64,000 nt of DNA from Dendrocalamus latiflorus (GCA_017311315.1 CM029632.1:13167014-13231013), one strand, 5' to 3'; numbered from the stretch's first letter, positions 46,190 to 57,629 are shown. The notes: a model not told the origin generated them from the letters alone. A program made the numbers and translations.

Positions 46190-46459
46190 ATGATGAGATC
46201 AAAGTTTGTCGTGCCAATGCTTCTGGTTTTCGTGGTCTTGTCGGGCACCTGCACCCGGCCGGCCGCTGCGGCGAGGCCGCTGGCCGACGGCGGCTGGTGG
46301 GGAGAGGAGGCGCCGGCCGGCGTCTCGGTCATTGAGCTGCCGTCGTCGCTGATCTGGCGGCTGCGCCACAGGCTACCGACGCTGGAGATGAAGCAGGGCG
46401 CCTCGTGCGGGACATGGAGTCCCAACAACAAGTGCCCACCACCACCAACACCACCGTAA
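46190..46459 (+). CDS. Small secreted peptide precursor 4, divergent member (C-x8-C family)
   Basis: This intronless gene encodes 89 residues. MMRSKFVVPMLLVFVVLSG begins the signal peptide; cleavage is likely near AAAA (25-28), before RPLADGG, as in the paralogues. The amphipathic stretch is replaced by LIWRLRHRLPTLEMKQG. The C-terminal box is ASCGTWSPNNKCP with Cys73 and Cys82, keeping C-x8-C-P, then a proline-rich tail PPPTPP. The conserved Asn is Trp and GG is NK, so it may bind a different receptor or bind differently. It lies 23.6 kb from gene 3, separated by nested transposons, in the same orientation. There is one extra Cys at residue 21, within the signal peptide. Confidence 0.8.
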   Translation: MMRSKFVVPMLLVFVVLSGTCTRPAAAARPLADGGWWGEEAPAGVSVIELPSSLIWRLRHRLPTLEMKQGASCGTWSPNNKCPPPPTPP

Positions 46460-47336
46460 ACAACAAGATGGAGATAGTGCCCTTGTTAGGGTTTATGCAT
46501 CAATAATGCAACGTAGCCATGCAGTAAGGAGGCTGCCGTTGCAGCAGCGCTAGCACCCAGCTGAAAGACTCTTAATTAGTTTACCCACTGCCATTTGGAT
46601 TTTTGTTTATCTTCCCTTCGTATATAGGTGTATTCGTTTGTTCTTGATTTTCCTCTAGTCATGCGCAAGTGTGATAGGAGATACGGTTGTATTGATTGAT
46701 AATTGTATTTCGTTAGAAATGTACGTAGCTTAATATGTATTAAAAGGCTTTTCACCGGCCTAAGAAATAAAACTGCATACAGTGATGAAACTCATGTGCA
46801 TCATAAAATTGCATACAGTGTTTATGTACTTAAGCTTGAACCATAGGGTTCTCCCATACTATTTTCCTTCCCAAAAAAAGAACAAAACTTGAACCGTTAA
46901 ATGATGAAGCTCCATTTATGTCTAGAGAGAATTCTTTTAAAAAAATACCTCTGGAGAGAATTCGATGTCAAGAAAATAGTGGCACCTTACAGTGCGGCCG
47001 GCACTCTGACGTAGGCAGTTTTATAGAGATGCTAAATAGGATGAAAGTCTATGTGGAAGGAGAGTTAAAGGAAGAAAGAGAATATAATAGAGATGTATCT
47101 CATACAAGATATAACCTATTCGGAAAAACCAAGAAAGTTAGAGGCTGATGATTAAGAGGGGGGAGAGAAAGGAGGTAGGGTAGGAGAAAAGAAATTAATT
47201 AAATAGAGTAGTTGCTAGATATCATACATCAAAAAAGTTATAATGGAGATATTTGTATATGATGTGATATGTTTGATACCACCTATACACACTGTGCACT
47301 AAGAATGCCCTTAATAATATTGTCATAACAGTTTTG
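46460..47336. other. Intergenic region downstream of peptide gene 4
   Basis: The likely 3' untranslated region is followed by AT-rich sequence. No supported gene. Confidence 0.45.
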
Positions 47337-47597
47337 CTATTGCACAGGCGACTGAAATTTTTTTATCTTTCAGTCACCTGAAATTACACTCTCAATGAAT
47401 TAAAATTGCAGCCCCCTCCAAAAAAAAACAGCTGCAATTTTAGGTGATTCAGAGTGCAACTTTAGGTGACCTGAAATTGCACTCTCAATCAACTAAAATT
47501 GCAGCCTCCTCTAAAAAAACATGTGCAACTTCATGTGATTCAAAGTGCAACTTTAGGTGGCTGAAAGATAAAAAAATTTCAATCGCCTGTGCAATAG
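47337..47597. mobile_element. MITE (CTATTGCACAG family), copy 2
   Basis: The ends CTATTGCACAGGCGACTGAAA and TTTCAATCGCCTGTGCAATAG are inverted. Inside, AAATTGCAGCC(C/T)CCT and GTGCAACTTTAGGTG recur in both orientations. TA at the ends may be the target duplication. Confidence 0.78.
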
Positions 47598-48014
47598 TCT
47601 ATCCCTTGTCATAATACCTTGTGAATTAGGATTTAATGATATAGCTTTATTTTGAACCCATCTCATTGAAGTTGGTGAGAATATCTTGTGGGACCTACAC
47701 CCTAAAACGCCCTAGAAAATAAAAGAGTATATTGCCAGAAAATGCTCTTGAAAACAGGCACTAGCGCTTCTCGCTTCAAAAGAATCATCTCGGGTATGTA
47801 TAGTCAAATTTTCTAAACTTTGGCTACACATATATTTTAAATATTTAGATTAGATACATAAAATTATGTATATATTTATCTCAAAAGTTTATAATATTAT
47901 AATCTTATTGGATATTATAAACATATTATAATAAAAATTAATGATCAAAATTTCATTTTGAGGGCCGTATCAATATCCAAATCAAAATTCTTTTGTCACT
48001 GTAGGGAGTAGCTG

Positions 48015-48166
48015 TACTAGCTGAATGCCTGTACGTTGCTACAGATTTAAAAAAATAGAACATATTTGTATGCACGTTCCAATAAATTTTACCACCCATT
48101 AGTTTTAGAACATATAGTATGATAAAATTTTAAAATCCGTAGCAACACACGGGCATGTAGCTAGTA
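48015..48166. mobile_element. Short foldback MITE
   Basis: TACTAGCTGAATGCCTGTACG and TTGCTACAGATTT on the left are inverted on the right as AAATCCGTAGCAA and CACGGGCATGTAGCTAGTA. No coding capacity. Confidence 0.6.
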
Positions 48167-48664
48167 TTACGGTGTAGAGAGAGCAGCATTGGAATTGACC
48201 TATCATCATTTTTGTTCTCACTTAACAAAGCAGAAGAAAAACACACGCCATTAATGAAACGATAACTTCACTAATCTGAATAACCATCCTCCCATCTCAC
48301 TATCTTTTACAAACGAAAACCGGGGCCAAGCCAGCTTGGTGCCAACGCCCCTAGGTCCACGCCGGCGCACGCATCACACCGACTGCGGCCAACTCCAAGC
48401 GCCAAAGCGCCGGAACCAGCCAGCCCCCCACCGCACCCGCTTGCCGTTCCGCTGTTTCCATCCCGCCGACCCCCTTCCGCTCCGCTCCCCCGACCCTGCC
48501 GAACCCCACCGACCCACCATGCGACGCCCCTCTCTCTGCTTCTCGCTTTCTCTCCACGCCGCGCCGCTCGATTGCCCGCCTGCCTAACCTCCTCTTGCAA
48601 TCCATCCCCCCTAGCGAGGCCCAGATCTGGTGGCCCCTTGCTCGCACGCGAGGCTGGCCGGTCG

Positions 48665-49063
48665 ATGGTGTCCGTCGCGGCGCAGGCGGGCGTGCTCGCA
48701 GCCTGCGTGGTGCTGTTCGTCCCCATGGGGCTCGCGGACTGGCACCTCAGCCGCAACAAGGTGCTCTTCTTCTCTGGCGCACTCTTCGTCTCCCTCGCCA
48801 TCGGGGTCCACCTCTCCCCGTACCTCCCCTCCCTGCCCCACCTCCTCCTTCCTCCCCCACCCTGCGCCGTCGTCCTCGTCGTGCATCCCGTTCCTGCACC
48901 GCGTGTCATGGGTGGACGCCAGCATCGAGGGAGCAGAAGGCAGCGACGCGGCAGGAGGGGCAGGCGGTGTAGGAAGGTGAAGCGGAGAGGGAGCAAAAGC
49001 AAGCAAAGCAGGAGGGGAGAGAGGCGAGAGAGGCCGGATAGAAAAGGGGGTAGGAGATGGTAA
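48665..49063 (+). pseudogene. Captured N-terminal gene fragment (plant membrane protein)
   Basis: From ATG 48665 the frame reads SVAAQAGVLAACVVLFVPMG, then LSRNKVLFFSGALFVSLAIG and VHLSPYLPSLP: two hydrophobic segments around a conserved LSRNK loop. This strongly resembles the N-terminus of a conserved plant membrane protein I know only as a family, not by name. Downstream the expected text (CIPFLHRVSWVDA) continues in another frame, so a frameshift near 48850 breaks it. It then runs into Arg/Gly-rich sequence without further exons. AT-rich repeat DNA flanks it on both sides, suggesting capture by a transposon. Confidence 0.5.
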
Positions 49064-49209
49064 CTGTTGGTGGAAGTGGAGAGGAGGGGTAGTTAGATAT
49101 GAGAGAGAGGGGAGAGATGTTAAATAGATGGTCAAGATTTCAGTATTCAGATTGAACGGTTGAGAAGGGAGGAAGGAGAATACACCAACCACCAACTCAA
49201 ATTTATTAA

Positions 49210-51600
49210 ATAGTAAAGATTAGACCATCAATAAAGACCGGTGAGAGGATGTGCATGCTGTGCATTTAACATGAGAATGACCGAGGGTAAAATAGTTACG
49301 CTCAAGTCTAAAACGACTTACATGTGGAACTACAGGGAGTATGAAATAAGAATCTTCTGGTAAGGACAGCTTCTTCTTGTTGATAGATTATGGCAGGAGG
49401 TCCCCTCACCAGCAAGCCAGACCCTTTGGCGTACAAGTCAATGCCTAGTGCGATGGCTTGTCTTTGCACATGGAAGACTAGTAAGAGCATCCGATTCCAA
49501 AAAATGTTGATATTTTTATTGGAGTTTTGCTTCGTTTCCAGCCATTCATTAGAAATACTACCTAAAAAAACGAAGCCATTAGATCAAGCTAAAATACTAA
49601 CCAATGCTACGTGGAGATTTGTGCTACTTAGACTAGCTAGTGAGTAGTGACGAACTCTGATCTTTTTTGTCATTTACGTGATTTTTAGCTTCGGCTTTCG
49701 TAATAAATGGGATGGCTTTTCAAATGATTTCTTGAATCCGTTTTTTAAATAGTTTTCAATCATAAAACTCCGTATCAGTGTCTCCACCGTCTCAAAAAAT
49801 TCAGCCAAAAACCATTGATCACAGCTCAAAAGAATAAGACATCCGTACATTTGTGTGCTGCATTGTTAGTTTGCTACCGTGCTCCATCAACCGGAGATTG
49901 TTGAACTAGTCAGCAGTCGCAAAATTCCACAAGAACCGGCTCTCGCCGGTCCAAACGTCCAAACCGGCCGGCCAACTATTAGTACGAAGTAATTACCCAC
50001 CTCGTACGACAAGTACGCCTAGTCCACGAATTAACCTCCACAAATCCATAGTTTTACATGCAAGCAAGAAAGCAATCAGGCATCAATGAACGTACGTAGA
50101 CACACCGAAAGCTCGAAACTACACCCAACCACGACCGGCAAAGAACCGTTTGGAACGCCGTAAATTTCACAGAAAACTGGACGATCCTTCGAAACAGACC
50201 TAGAAAAATCAAGAAGCCAATGAGCCATAAAGCAGCGATAGCAACCAGTGAAATGCAATGGCCAAGAGGCAGCAGACTCTGTGATCTGATAGCGAGAGGT
50301 CAGCGTGCCGGTCCATTTGGTTGGAGACAGAAAAGTATGCACTCACTGCACTACCATTAATCTAATTCTGTAGCTGCCGTAGTTTAGTTCAGGGCTAGCT
50401 GAACTGCTGAATGGTTTAGGTCGTAGTTTAGTTCAGGGTTAGCTGAACTGCTGAATGGTTTAGGTGTTGAACTCAATATTAGAATTCATTGATGAATTCG
50501 TGATGAGCTAGCAGAGTTTGGTCTACGGCGAACGGTGGCGAGATGACTTCATGGGTCCGTCTGATTGATCGGTGCCGTGACGGCTCATCGGCGAAGACTG
50601 GCCTCTGTAGTCTATCTTTTTGCTTCTTTCTCTTCTTTCTTTTCTTTCATTTTTCCTTATGAGGACCGAAGACGAGCGAGTTTTTTTTTTCAAACCAAAG
50701 GCAGGAACTCTGCCATTCATTTCAAGAAGAAGACTGAGCGAATAATACATGTTCTGTTAGCCCACCCTGGATTTGCACCTCATTCATACTGTCGCACACG
50801 TATGGTGATCATTTGGGCTTATTTTTTGTGGCTTATGACTGAAAAGCATTGTATGAACTGGGAAAAAAAAGCTCAACTAAAAGCCAAAAGTTCAGAAAAA
50901 AAACGAAATTTATGAATAGTGAAAAATAAACCGAAAGCTAAAAGCTGAAACTAAAACCATCACAACTATATCAGTCTTGCGAGTCGGGCATCAAACTCAC
51001 GACCTTCCTTCGTATGAACATGCGGTTTGGGTTGTCCAGTATATATATGAACCTTCTGCTCTCTCTCTTTTCTAATATTGTCATAAAGAAAATTGTCAGA
51101 TTTTACTCGCGATTCATGTGTGCTCATCGTCCCGTACGTGTATATATTCCTTACTCGTGTGTTCTCTTCTTGTACTTCACAACCTTGTTCTTCTGATCGA
51201 CATGAACTAGCGATCGTGGAATGAAATGGTACCAAAAGTACGAGCTTTACAGCTCGAAAGGTGAAGTAAGTAAACGGGAGCCTTTCTCCGTGTGAACGCG
51301 CAGAACCGATGGAATAGGAGCACATGCACAGCATTGCTCTGGGACCAGAAATCAGAATCGAAGTGGCTGACTCGTCTCTTTCATTTGTTTACCAAGCAGA
51401 CGAGCAGACTGCGCGTCGAACTGAAGATGTCGAGATCAATTGTTCATGTCTGTTGCTTTCATTCATGAATGTGAATCACAAGTTTACAACTCTCACGATC
51501 AAATGAACTGAAGGAAAGTACACTAACAGCCTGAACATTGGACAACAGCAACAAAAGACACAGGATGGCATGAAAATTTTGGCTGAATGGTTTTCGAGTT
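49210..51600. other. Intergenic region with small repeats
   Basis: No gene is supported. It contains a 44-bp tandem duplication (50379-50466), an isolated GTCGCACACGTA (50791-50802) and a MITE-like piece (about 50815-50960; CTTATGACTG, AAAGCTGAAA). Confidence 0.5.
50379..50466 (+). repeat. 44-bp tandem duplication
   Basis: GTAGTTTAGTTCAGGG(C/T)TAG starts at 50379 and 50423. The copies differ by about one base. Confidence 0.85.
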
Positions 51601-51880
51601 TCATTGTTCTCTTCCATTAGCATAGCTTTCCTCGTTTCCTGTCATGTTTGGTTCAGATCAAAATCATAAAACAACCAAATGACTTCAAGAAAGCAGCAAA
51701 ATTGCACAAGAATATATATGGCAAGAAAGATTGTTCAATTCTCCTGTGTGACGATCTCTTTGTATATGAATGTGTAATTACAGTGTCAAAAAATTTCCTA
51801 AACCTAATCATCCTGTCTGTATCTTTCATCCACACATCTAATTCTCAAAACATTCTACACAGAAAGGGAAGGAAAATTGA

Positions 51881-53221
51881 TCAAAATGGCCTCTTGAGCC
51901 CCTTGAAGTCGACTGTCTCGATGCACTCGACGCTGCCTCTGGAGCCATTGAGCAGCTTGAGCAGCTCGCTGGCCCGCTCCTTGGTCACGCCGCCGCAGCC
52001 CACCTGGAGCAGCAGCAGCAGCTTCTGGAACGCACCCACGCGCAGCGCCTCGGCGCGGCACGCGGCCCCGCCGGCGTCCGCAGCACGGCAGAGGCGCCAG
52101 AGGGCGGAGACGGCGAACTCCGTGGCCATGTCGGACACGCGGAACATCTTCTTGACCAGCACCGGCACGGCCAGCGCGTGCGCGCGCGCGGACCCGAGGC
52201 CGGCGTCTGTGCACAGGACGCCGTCGAGCACGGCCAGGGCCTTCTCGCTCGTGCCCTTGTCGGCGTCCACGAGGAGCTCCACGACGACGGGCACCGCACC
52301 GAGCTCCGTGAAGCGCGCGGCCGCGCGGTCGGTGGCGGAGACGAGGTAGTAGGCCGTGACGAGCGCAGCCTTGGTGGTCTGCGGGGAGACGGGGTTCCTG
52401 ACGAGGCCGACGAGCGCGTCGCACATGCCGTGGGTCCTTGAGATGGCCTCAACGGTGTGCCGGTCGGCGGACGAGGCGAGCTCGCGGAGCACAACGGCGG
52501 CGCTGGCCCGCGCGGCCAGCTCGCCGTGGGACAGCACCGAGACGAGCGACTTGAGCGAGGCCGGGGAGGCAATGCAGCGGAGCGACTCCTCGTCGAGCGG
52601 GAAGAATACGGTCAGCGCGGCCAGGATCTCCCCCAGGTTGCCGGAGACGGCGCTGGCGGCCTCGATGGGCTCGCCCGCGAGGTGCCGGAACGCCGACGAG
52701 AGCGCGCGTGCGGCGCCGGCCGCCGAGAGGCACTGCCTGTTCCGCTCGCTCTCCTTCCCGAGCTCCCGGGTCCTGGCCGCCACCTCCCCGCACCCCGCCG
52801 CGTCCCCGCGCCTCGCGGCAGCGCACAAGGCTGCGACCGCCTCCGCGGCGTCAGCCTCACCGACGGGCACCCTGGGCGTGGGCACCCGCTCCACACCTCG
52901 CGCGCGGTTGGCGACGCACCAGTCCTGGATCATCCGGCGCGTGGCGTGGTTGGGCACGAGGTCGCCGAGCCGCACGGGGCGGCCAGTGACGGGGCACGTG
53001 GCATGCCCGCGCGCCAGCCACCCCTCCACGCTCTCCCGGTCATACGTGATCCCCGTCGGCGCCGTCACCGGGTCCCTCATCAAATCCAGCGATATCGGGC
53101 ACCGGAAGTGCGCCGGCACCGCCAGCTCCGCCGCCACCTGCTGCCTGCCCCGTCTCAAGAGCGGTATATCGGGCACCAGACTCGCCACAGTCCTCGCAGC
53201 ACGTGACATCGTCAGAACCAT
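51881..53221 (-). CDS. U-box/ARM-repeat E3 ubiquitin ligase (plant PUB20/21, CMPG type)
   Basis: This intronless gene encodes 446 residues. The U-box is at 35-108: AHFRCPISLDLMRDPVTAPTG, TYDRESVEGWL, CPVTGRPV, LVPNHATRRMIQDWC, with the expected Pro, Trp and Asn-His positions. About 130-440 is alpha-helical with armadillo-like repeats (LKSLVSVLSHGELAARASAAVV; LVGLVRNP; AVPVVVELLVDAD; KALAVLDGVL). Proteins of this shape pass ubiquitin from an E2 to substrates held by the ARM part. Arabidopsis PUB20-24 and parsley/tobacco CMPG1 relatives act in defence signalling. The length matches the family. The start is ATG 53219-53221; a second in-frame ATG is four codons downstream. Codon use is very GC-rich at third positions, typical of grass intronless genes. 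A TATA box lies about 135 bp upstream. Its substrate cannot be inferred. Confidence 0.95.
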   Translation of the reverse strand: MVLTMSRAARTVASLVPDIPLLRRGRQQVAAELAVPAHFRCPISLDLMRDPVTAPTGITYDRESVEGWLARGHATCPVTGRPVRLGDLVPNHATRRMIQDWCVANRARGVERVPTPRVPVGEADAAEAVAALCAAARRGDAAGCGEVAARTRELGKESERNRQCLSAAGAARALSSAFRHLAGEPIEAASAVSGNLGEILAALTVFFPLDEESLRCIASPASLKSLVSVLSHGELAARASAAVVLRELASSADRHTVEAISRTHGMCDALVGLVRNPVSPQTTKAALVTAYYLVSATDRAAARFTELGAVPVVVELLVDADKGTSEKALAVLDGVLCTDAGLGSARAHALAVPVLVKKMFRVSDMATEFAVSALWRLCRAADAGGAACRAEALRVGAFQKLLLLLQVGCGGVTKERASELLKLLNGSRGSVECIETVDFKGLKRPF

Positions 53222-53354
53222 TGGTACTGCTTACAATAGAAGAAACCAATGACGCGGAGATGTGTCCTAGATGAGCAGTTGCAGCCTGTCCTAGATGAGT
53301 GTGAGAGAGGAGATTGGGAGGTAGTCAGTGTGGTGAAAAAATGGGGAGGAGAGG

Positions 53355-53364
53355 GGATATATAG
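53355..53364 (-). promoter_or_regulatory. TATA box of the U-box gene
   Basis: On the minus strand CTATATATCC lies 134-143 bp upstream of the ATG, followed by a CT-rich leader (CCCCTCTCCTCCCC). Confidence 0.65.
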
Positions 53365-53499
53365 GTTGTGGAGGAAGAGGAGGGTAGGGGGTGGGCGCGT
53401 TACGTACGCGGGGTTTGGAGGAGGAGACTTGGGTGCGGCGTGTGGAGCTGGAGGGGTATTGTTTGGGGCGTGTGGAGCTGGAGTTTGAACGTTGACCGT

Positions 53500-54610
53500 T
53501 GAACGGTGTGGTAGCGCACGGCGCGCGAGTCGTCCGCCGCGGATGCGATGGCAAAACGGTGCAGTGACGGTGCCACACTAATACATGGGATGCAGTCACA
53601 CTCCGAGATTTTTTACGCAAAAATCTAATATATACCTCATTTAATATATAAAGTATACACTATACATACTAACATACTCTTAGTAGCCCATTAAACCTAA
53701 CAGATAACAAGTCAAGCCTATTAGCCCAAGTGTCCACGTCATCCACACTTCCTCAATCGATTGGCCACCCCCATAGGAGATTCCCCAACCCGCCCACCAT
53801 CGAGAAGTGCCAGGAGCTATCAAAGTAGCTCTTCTACACCCGCCTCGTTAGGTCCCCTATGTTCCTAACTTACTGTGCCTTGTTCTTTACCTCCCAACTC
53901 TTCTATGCACCTAAGCCCTCGATATTAATTAGCTTCTTGAATCTTGAATGCTGGTAAATCATTTTCTTATGTTCATATGTCAACTAGCTGCTAATTCGGT
54001 AGTGCTAATAATGGTACTATATCTTTGTGAATTGTCCAAATTAAGGTATGATTAGAACGTTATGGGTTGTAGGATACGTATTTGAAGAGTTCTATAGTGT
54101 TAATTTGAGTTTCAATATACTAATTTGTGAGCTTGTATGGCACAGAGTGGTGTATTGGGTTTTTTCTCGTTACAGGGTTTAGTGATCGGATGGAGATGCA
54201 AAAGGCTCCGGTGAGATGGTTTTCAAGGTAGTTATAGATTGTAGCATATAGATTGATCTGGGCACTAGAAAGTAAATTGCTCCTTTTTTGCCTTCGAGTT
54301 TAAAATGATGATCTCAGAAATCAGAACTCAAAAAGAAGTTGCAGGACTTATGATCAATGCTAACAAACTAAGAAATATCATAGGTAAATAATACTTAAAT
54401 GATTACTTAGTTACATACATTGAACTTCTGTACTATGTTATTTGAACTTATTTTAGAACTATGTATACCGCTCATCCGGGGCCCGTGGCCGAGTTGGCCT
54501 GTCTCAGTTGGTACCTGCAAGTTTAGGAAATTGCATCTTTGTGCTACTCGAATCTAATCACCATGCATACAAGTTCAAATGTTAACACCGGCAGTGAACG
54601 TCAGTCTGCA
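53500..54610. other. Intergenic region, no supported gene
   Basis: Upstream DNA of the U-box gene, then AT-rich sequence with nothing recognised. Confidence 0.45.
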
Positions 54611-54611
54611 A

Positions 54612-54945
54612 TAGACCTGTTCAAGCGTTGGATTGGGCCTAGAATGGTCAGGCCTGAGCCCGCCTGACATAGGCAAAGCCCGAACCTAGCCTAAAGCCCA
54701 GAATAACCCAAATTTTTTGAATAAAATAATGTTTAATTCTTTTTCAAAATAATAATAATTATTAAATGTATTTTTGAATCAAAATAATATTTATTTAATT
54801 TATTTTCTAAATAATATTTTGTTATTATTTTATTGGCTGTCTCAGGCTTTTTTTTAGCTTTGGGCTAGGTCTATGGACAAATATCAAGGCCCAAGCCTGG
54901 CCCAATTTGAGCCTAGAAAAATCGGACAAGGCTGACCATGAACAA
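54612..54945. mobile_element. Probable hAT-type MITE, decayed
   Basis: It starts TAGACCTGTTCA and ends near CCATGAACAAGG (imperfect inversion). The interior carries GGCCTGAGCCC, AAGCCC and GGGCC motifs around an AT-rich core. No target duplication is recognised. Confidence 0.5.
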
Positions 54946-54946
54946 G

Positions 54947-55480
54947 GGTGTGTTCCTTTGGGTTGTGGTTTTTGAATTCTGGCCTATTCGCAAGTGGCAG
55001 TACGTAGAGGAAAATAGTTGCATGCGATTTTGGCCGATAAAGTTGAACTCGGTACAGTTTGTATTACAATCTTCCTGTAGACATTGCCTTGAAAAAACGC
55101 ACCGTTTAACAGTGAATTACTATAGAATCTTAAGCCTAAGCTTACACAGATTTGAACCCGGCCCAAGTCTAGTCTGCATGGCTAGTGACTCGGAGTGTAG
55201 AAAAAGATTTTGAAGAGCAAAGTGAAAGGGCTGAACTTAAGGTGGGTTCTTTTGGACTGTGTCTTATGACTTTTAGCTTAAAATTTAGAATCCTTACTGT
55301 TCGTAAGAGAGAGTACGAAAAGAGAGACACTCGCGTATGATTTTGACCAATACTGATGAATTCGGTACAGTATCTACTACAATCGACTTATAGACCATGC
55401 CTTAAAAAGACACATCGTTTGAAAGCTAGTTACTGTAGCATAAGCCAAAAGTTATAAACCATAAGTCTAAAAGAACTCAG
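54947..55480. mobile_element. Two adjacent MITEs, dispersed family copies B and C
   Basis: Copy B (54947 to about 55245) and copy C (about 55245-55480) each contain GGTACAGT(T/A)T(G/C)TA(T/C)TACAAT, CTTGAAAAAACGCACCGTTT or CTTAAAAAGACACATCGTTT, and (A)GCTAGTTACTGTAG-like sequence, as in copies A (16950) and D (57630). Confidence 0.6.
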
Positions 55481-57620
55481 TCTTAATAATCATTAATACT
55501 GGTATTGACCAAAGCTATGGCTAAAGCATAATGGAGTCTTCAATCAAGCATACAAATCTCACACCCTGATTGTTAAGGAGATTAACGAAGAATGCCAACG
55601 GTGGAAGACGATGGGTGAGAAGGGTTTTGAGCGGTGGTTCCCCTAAAGTCGGGTTGATGGCACAGTTCTTTTCAGCTTATATCTTACGATTTATAGTTTC
55701 TCTTGAACAAATAAATGGGGCGACTTCTCCACCGTTGTTTCGAAGTGGCTTATCAGGATAGTCTTTTCGAAGTTGCTTATCGACTTATCATCATTCGATT
55801 CGTTCATACAAACTCTCGTATTAGGGCTAAAAACCATAAAACGCAGCTATAAGACATAAGCCGCAACCGGAAAGAACCCATCCGATGAGTAACGGGATAC
55901 TGCATTGTATTAATGTTTCGTGCTTATGCCACGCTAGATGATCACCTTGCCGTGCTAGAGAGCTAAGTTGACCATGTCATTAGAAATAGTATGAAAACTG
56001 GCATCGGTGGAAAGTTTCAAACAACTATGTACTAGTGGAGTGAAAGTGCTTAGAAAAATAGTTCAAGGACAGAATCAAACGTATTTTCAGATAGGTTTTT
56101 GCAATTTTGAAAAAAAAAACACTATTCGCAAGACAGGAAATGAATTACCAACAAATCTTACGTAAAATAACTATAATCTAGGAGGTTCGGTGCAAAATTC
56201 TCTAACCCATTTAACAAGGCGCTGCGGTTTGGGCGCTTACCGACTAATGGCGACTTGGACGGCTGGTACAGAGTGGTCGGCGCGAGCGCATTGGCTCGGT
56301 CCGGCGGGTCGGTCACATCCTCGCCACAATTAATCCCGCAAACCATTGCGAGAGCCCAAAGAATATTTCTTATTTAACAGGCTAACCTAATCGATCTTTA
56401 GGATAACCACGGGCAACTTTTGTGGGGGCCGCGCTTCACGCAACTCCTGTTTCGGACTTCTAAAATAGATCGGCTTCTTATTTTCGTTTTTTTAAAGGTT
56501 TTTAGCTTTTTAAGATATTTTTTTTGTTTTTTCTCTATTCTTTTGTATTGTAAGGATGATATAATTTTTTTATATTTTACTTTTTAATTTAATTACTTCA
56601 ATAATTAATAATTGTTATAATATATTTTCAGTTGTTATAGTGCTTTTCCAGCGAGTAGCTACATTGTGCACTACCGAAGCTCCAAAGTTTTTCGTCGTGA
56701 CACTCGCAAAGATAGAGGTTTTTCGTCGAGCCTTTTGGACTTCGTCGCCGTGTCGTGCGTGTTTGGATGCGCACACGCCATGTTCCGGTTGGTTGGAATG
56801 GAAACACGTAGTGATAAAGTGTAGGACCAAAGTTGGTGCATATTCGGCTTGATTTGCACGATTCCGGCGTCAGAGAGTTCTTGTTTTCCGATTCTCTGTA
56901 TTCTTTAGTAGGTGGGAATGGTTAGGTAACACAGTCATCAACTCATCATCAGTTAAAATTTGGGGGAAAATGCTAGTGAAAAATTTATATAAATGACCTA
57001 AAGAATCGAACTCTGGTCATCAGCCAAAGACCAGGTGCCATTGTAGGGTAGGTTTTTTTCTATGACTTATATTTTTTGGCTCTAATGTGAGCAATTATGT
57101 GAACAAATCAAATACCGTTAAACCGCTTCAAAAAACTATCTTGATAAGTCATTTTGAAAAGATAATGAAAAAATAGTTTTATTTGTTTATTTAAAAAAGT
57201 CATAAGCTATTGGCCAAAAGAACCCGATGCAACCAGTGGCTTCAATTCTTCTAGCGTTGCCCATATACTGATGGAATTCATACTCGTATTTTACGAAGAC
57301 GCGAGTAACGAGCCCTATAGCTATATTAGTAGGATTAAAGTGGCTCAACTTTACCATTTCGTGTTAGAATTGCACAGGGTCTAATGTGATGTGCATGTTG
57401 GCTAAACTATGATATTTCGTATTATAAATTCAAACATGTGCCTATCAAAATATCGTAGGTCGTTGGTCATGTTGACTCAACCATGTTTAAGGTTGCTTAA
57501 GGTTAAAGTTGCTTATCAAAATATCGTGTTAAAGTTGCTTAAGGTTGGACTGGCCTACAAAATTGGCTCTATTACTTACTGGTTTGCGATATGTTGGAGA
57601 TTTAGGCATGGCTTCCTCAA
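55481..57620. other. Intergenic region, no supported gene
   Basis: Repeated low-complexity T-rich tracts (56500-56640) and short MITE-like pieces. No reading frame is convincing. Confidence 0.4.
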
Positions 57621-57629
57621 GAGGAACTA

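Noticed and set aside
48307..49002. 231-residue minus-strand frame
   Set aside because: Opposite strand of the captured fragment; low-complexity Gly/Arg text.
48161..49219. CTAG at 48161 and TCTTTACTATTT-like sequence at 49219 read as Helitron ends
   Set aside because: The CTAG end belongs to a small inverted-repeat MITE, and the base after it on the needed strand is C, not T.
52356..53252. 298-residue plus-strand frame and other long frames over 51.9-53.2 kb
   Set aside because: Antisense shadows of the GC-rich U-box gene; no protein-like text.
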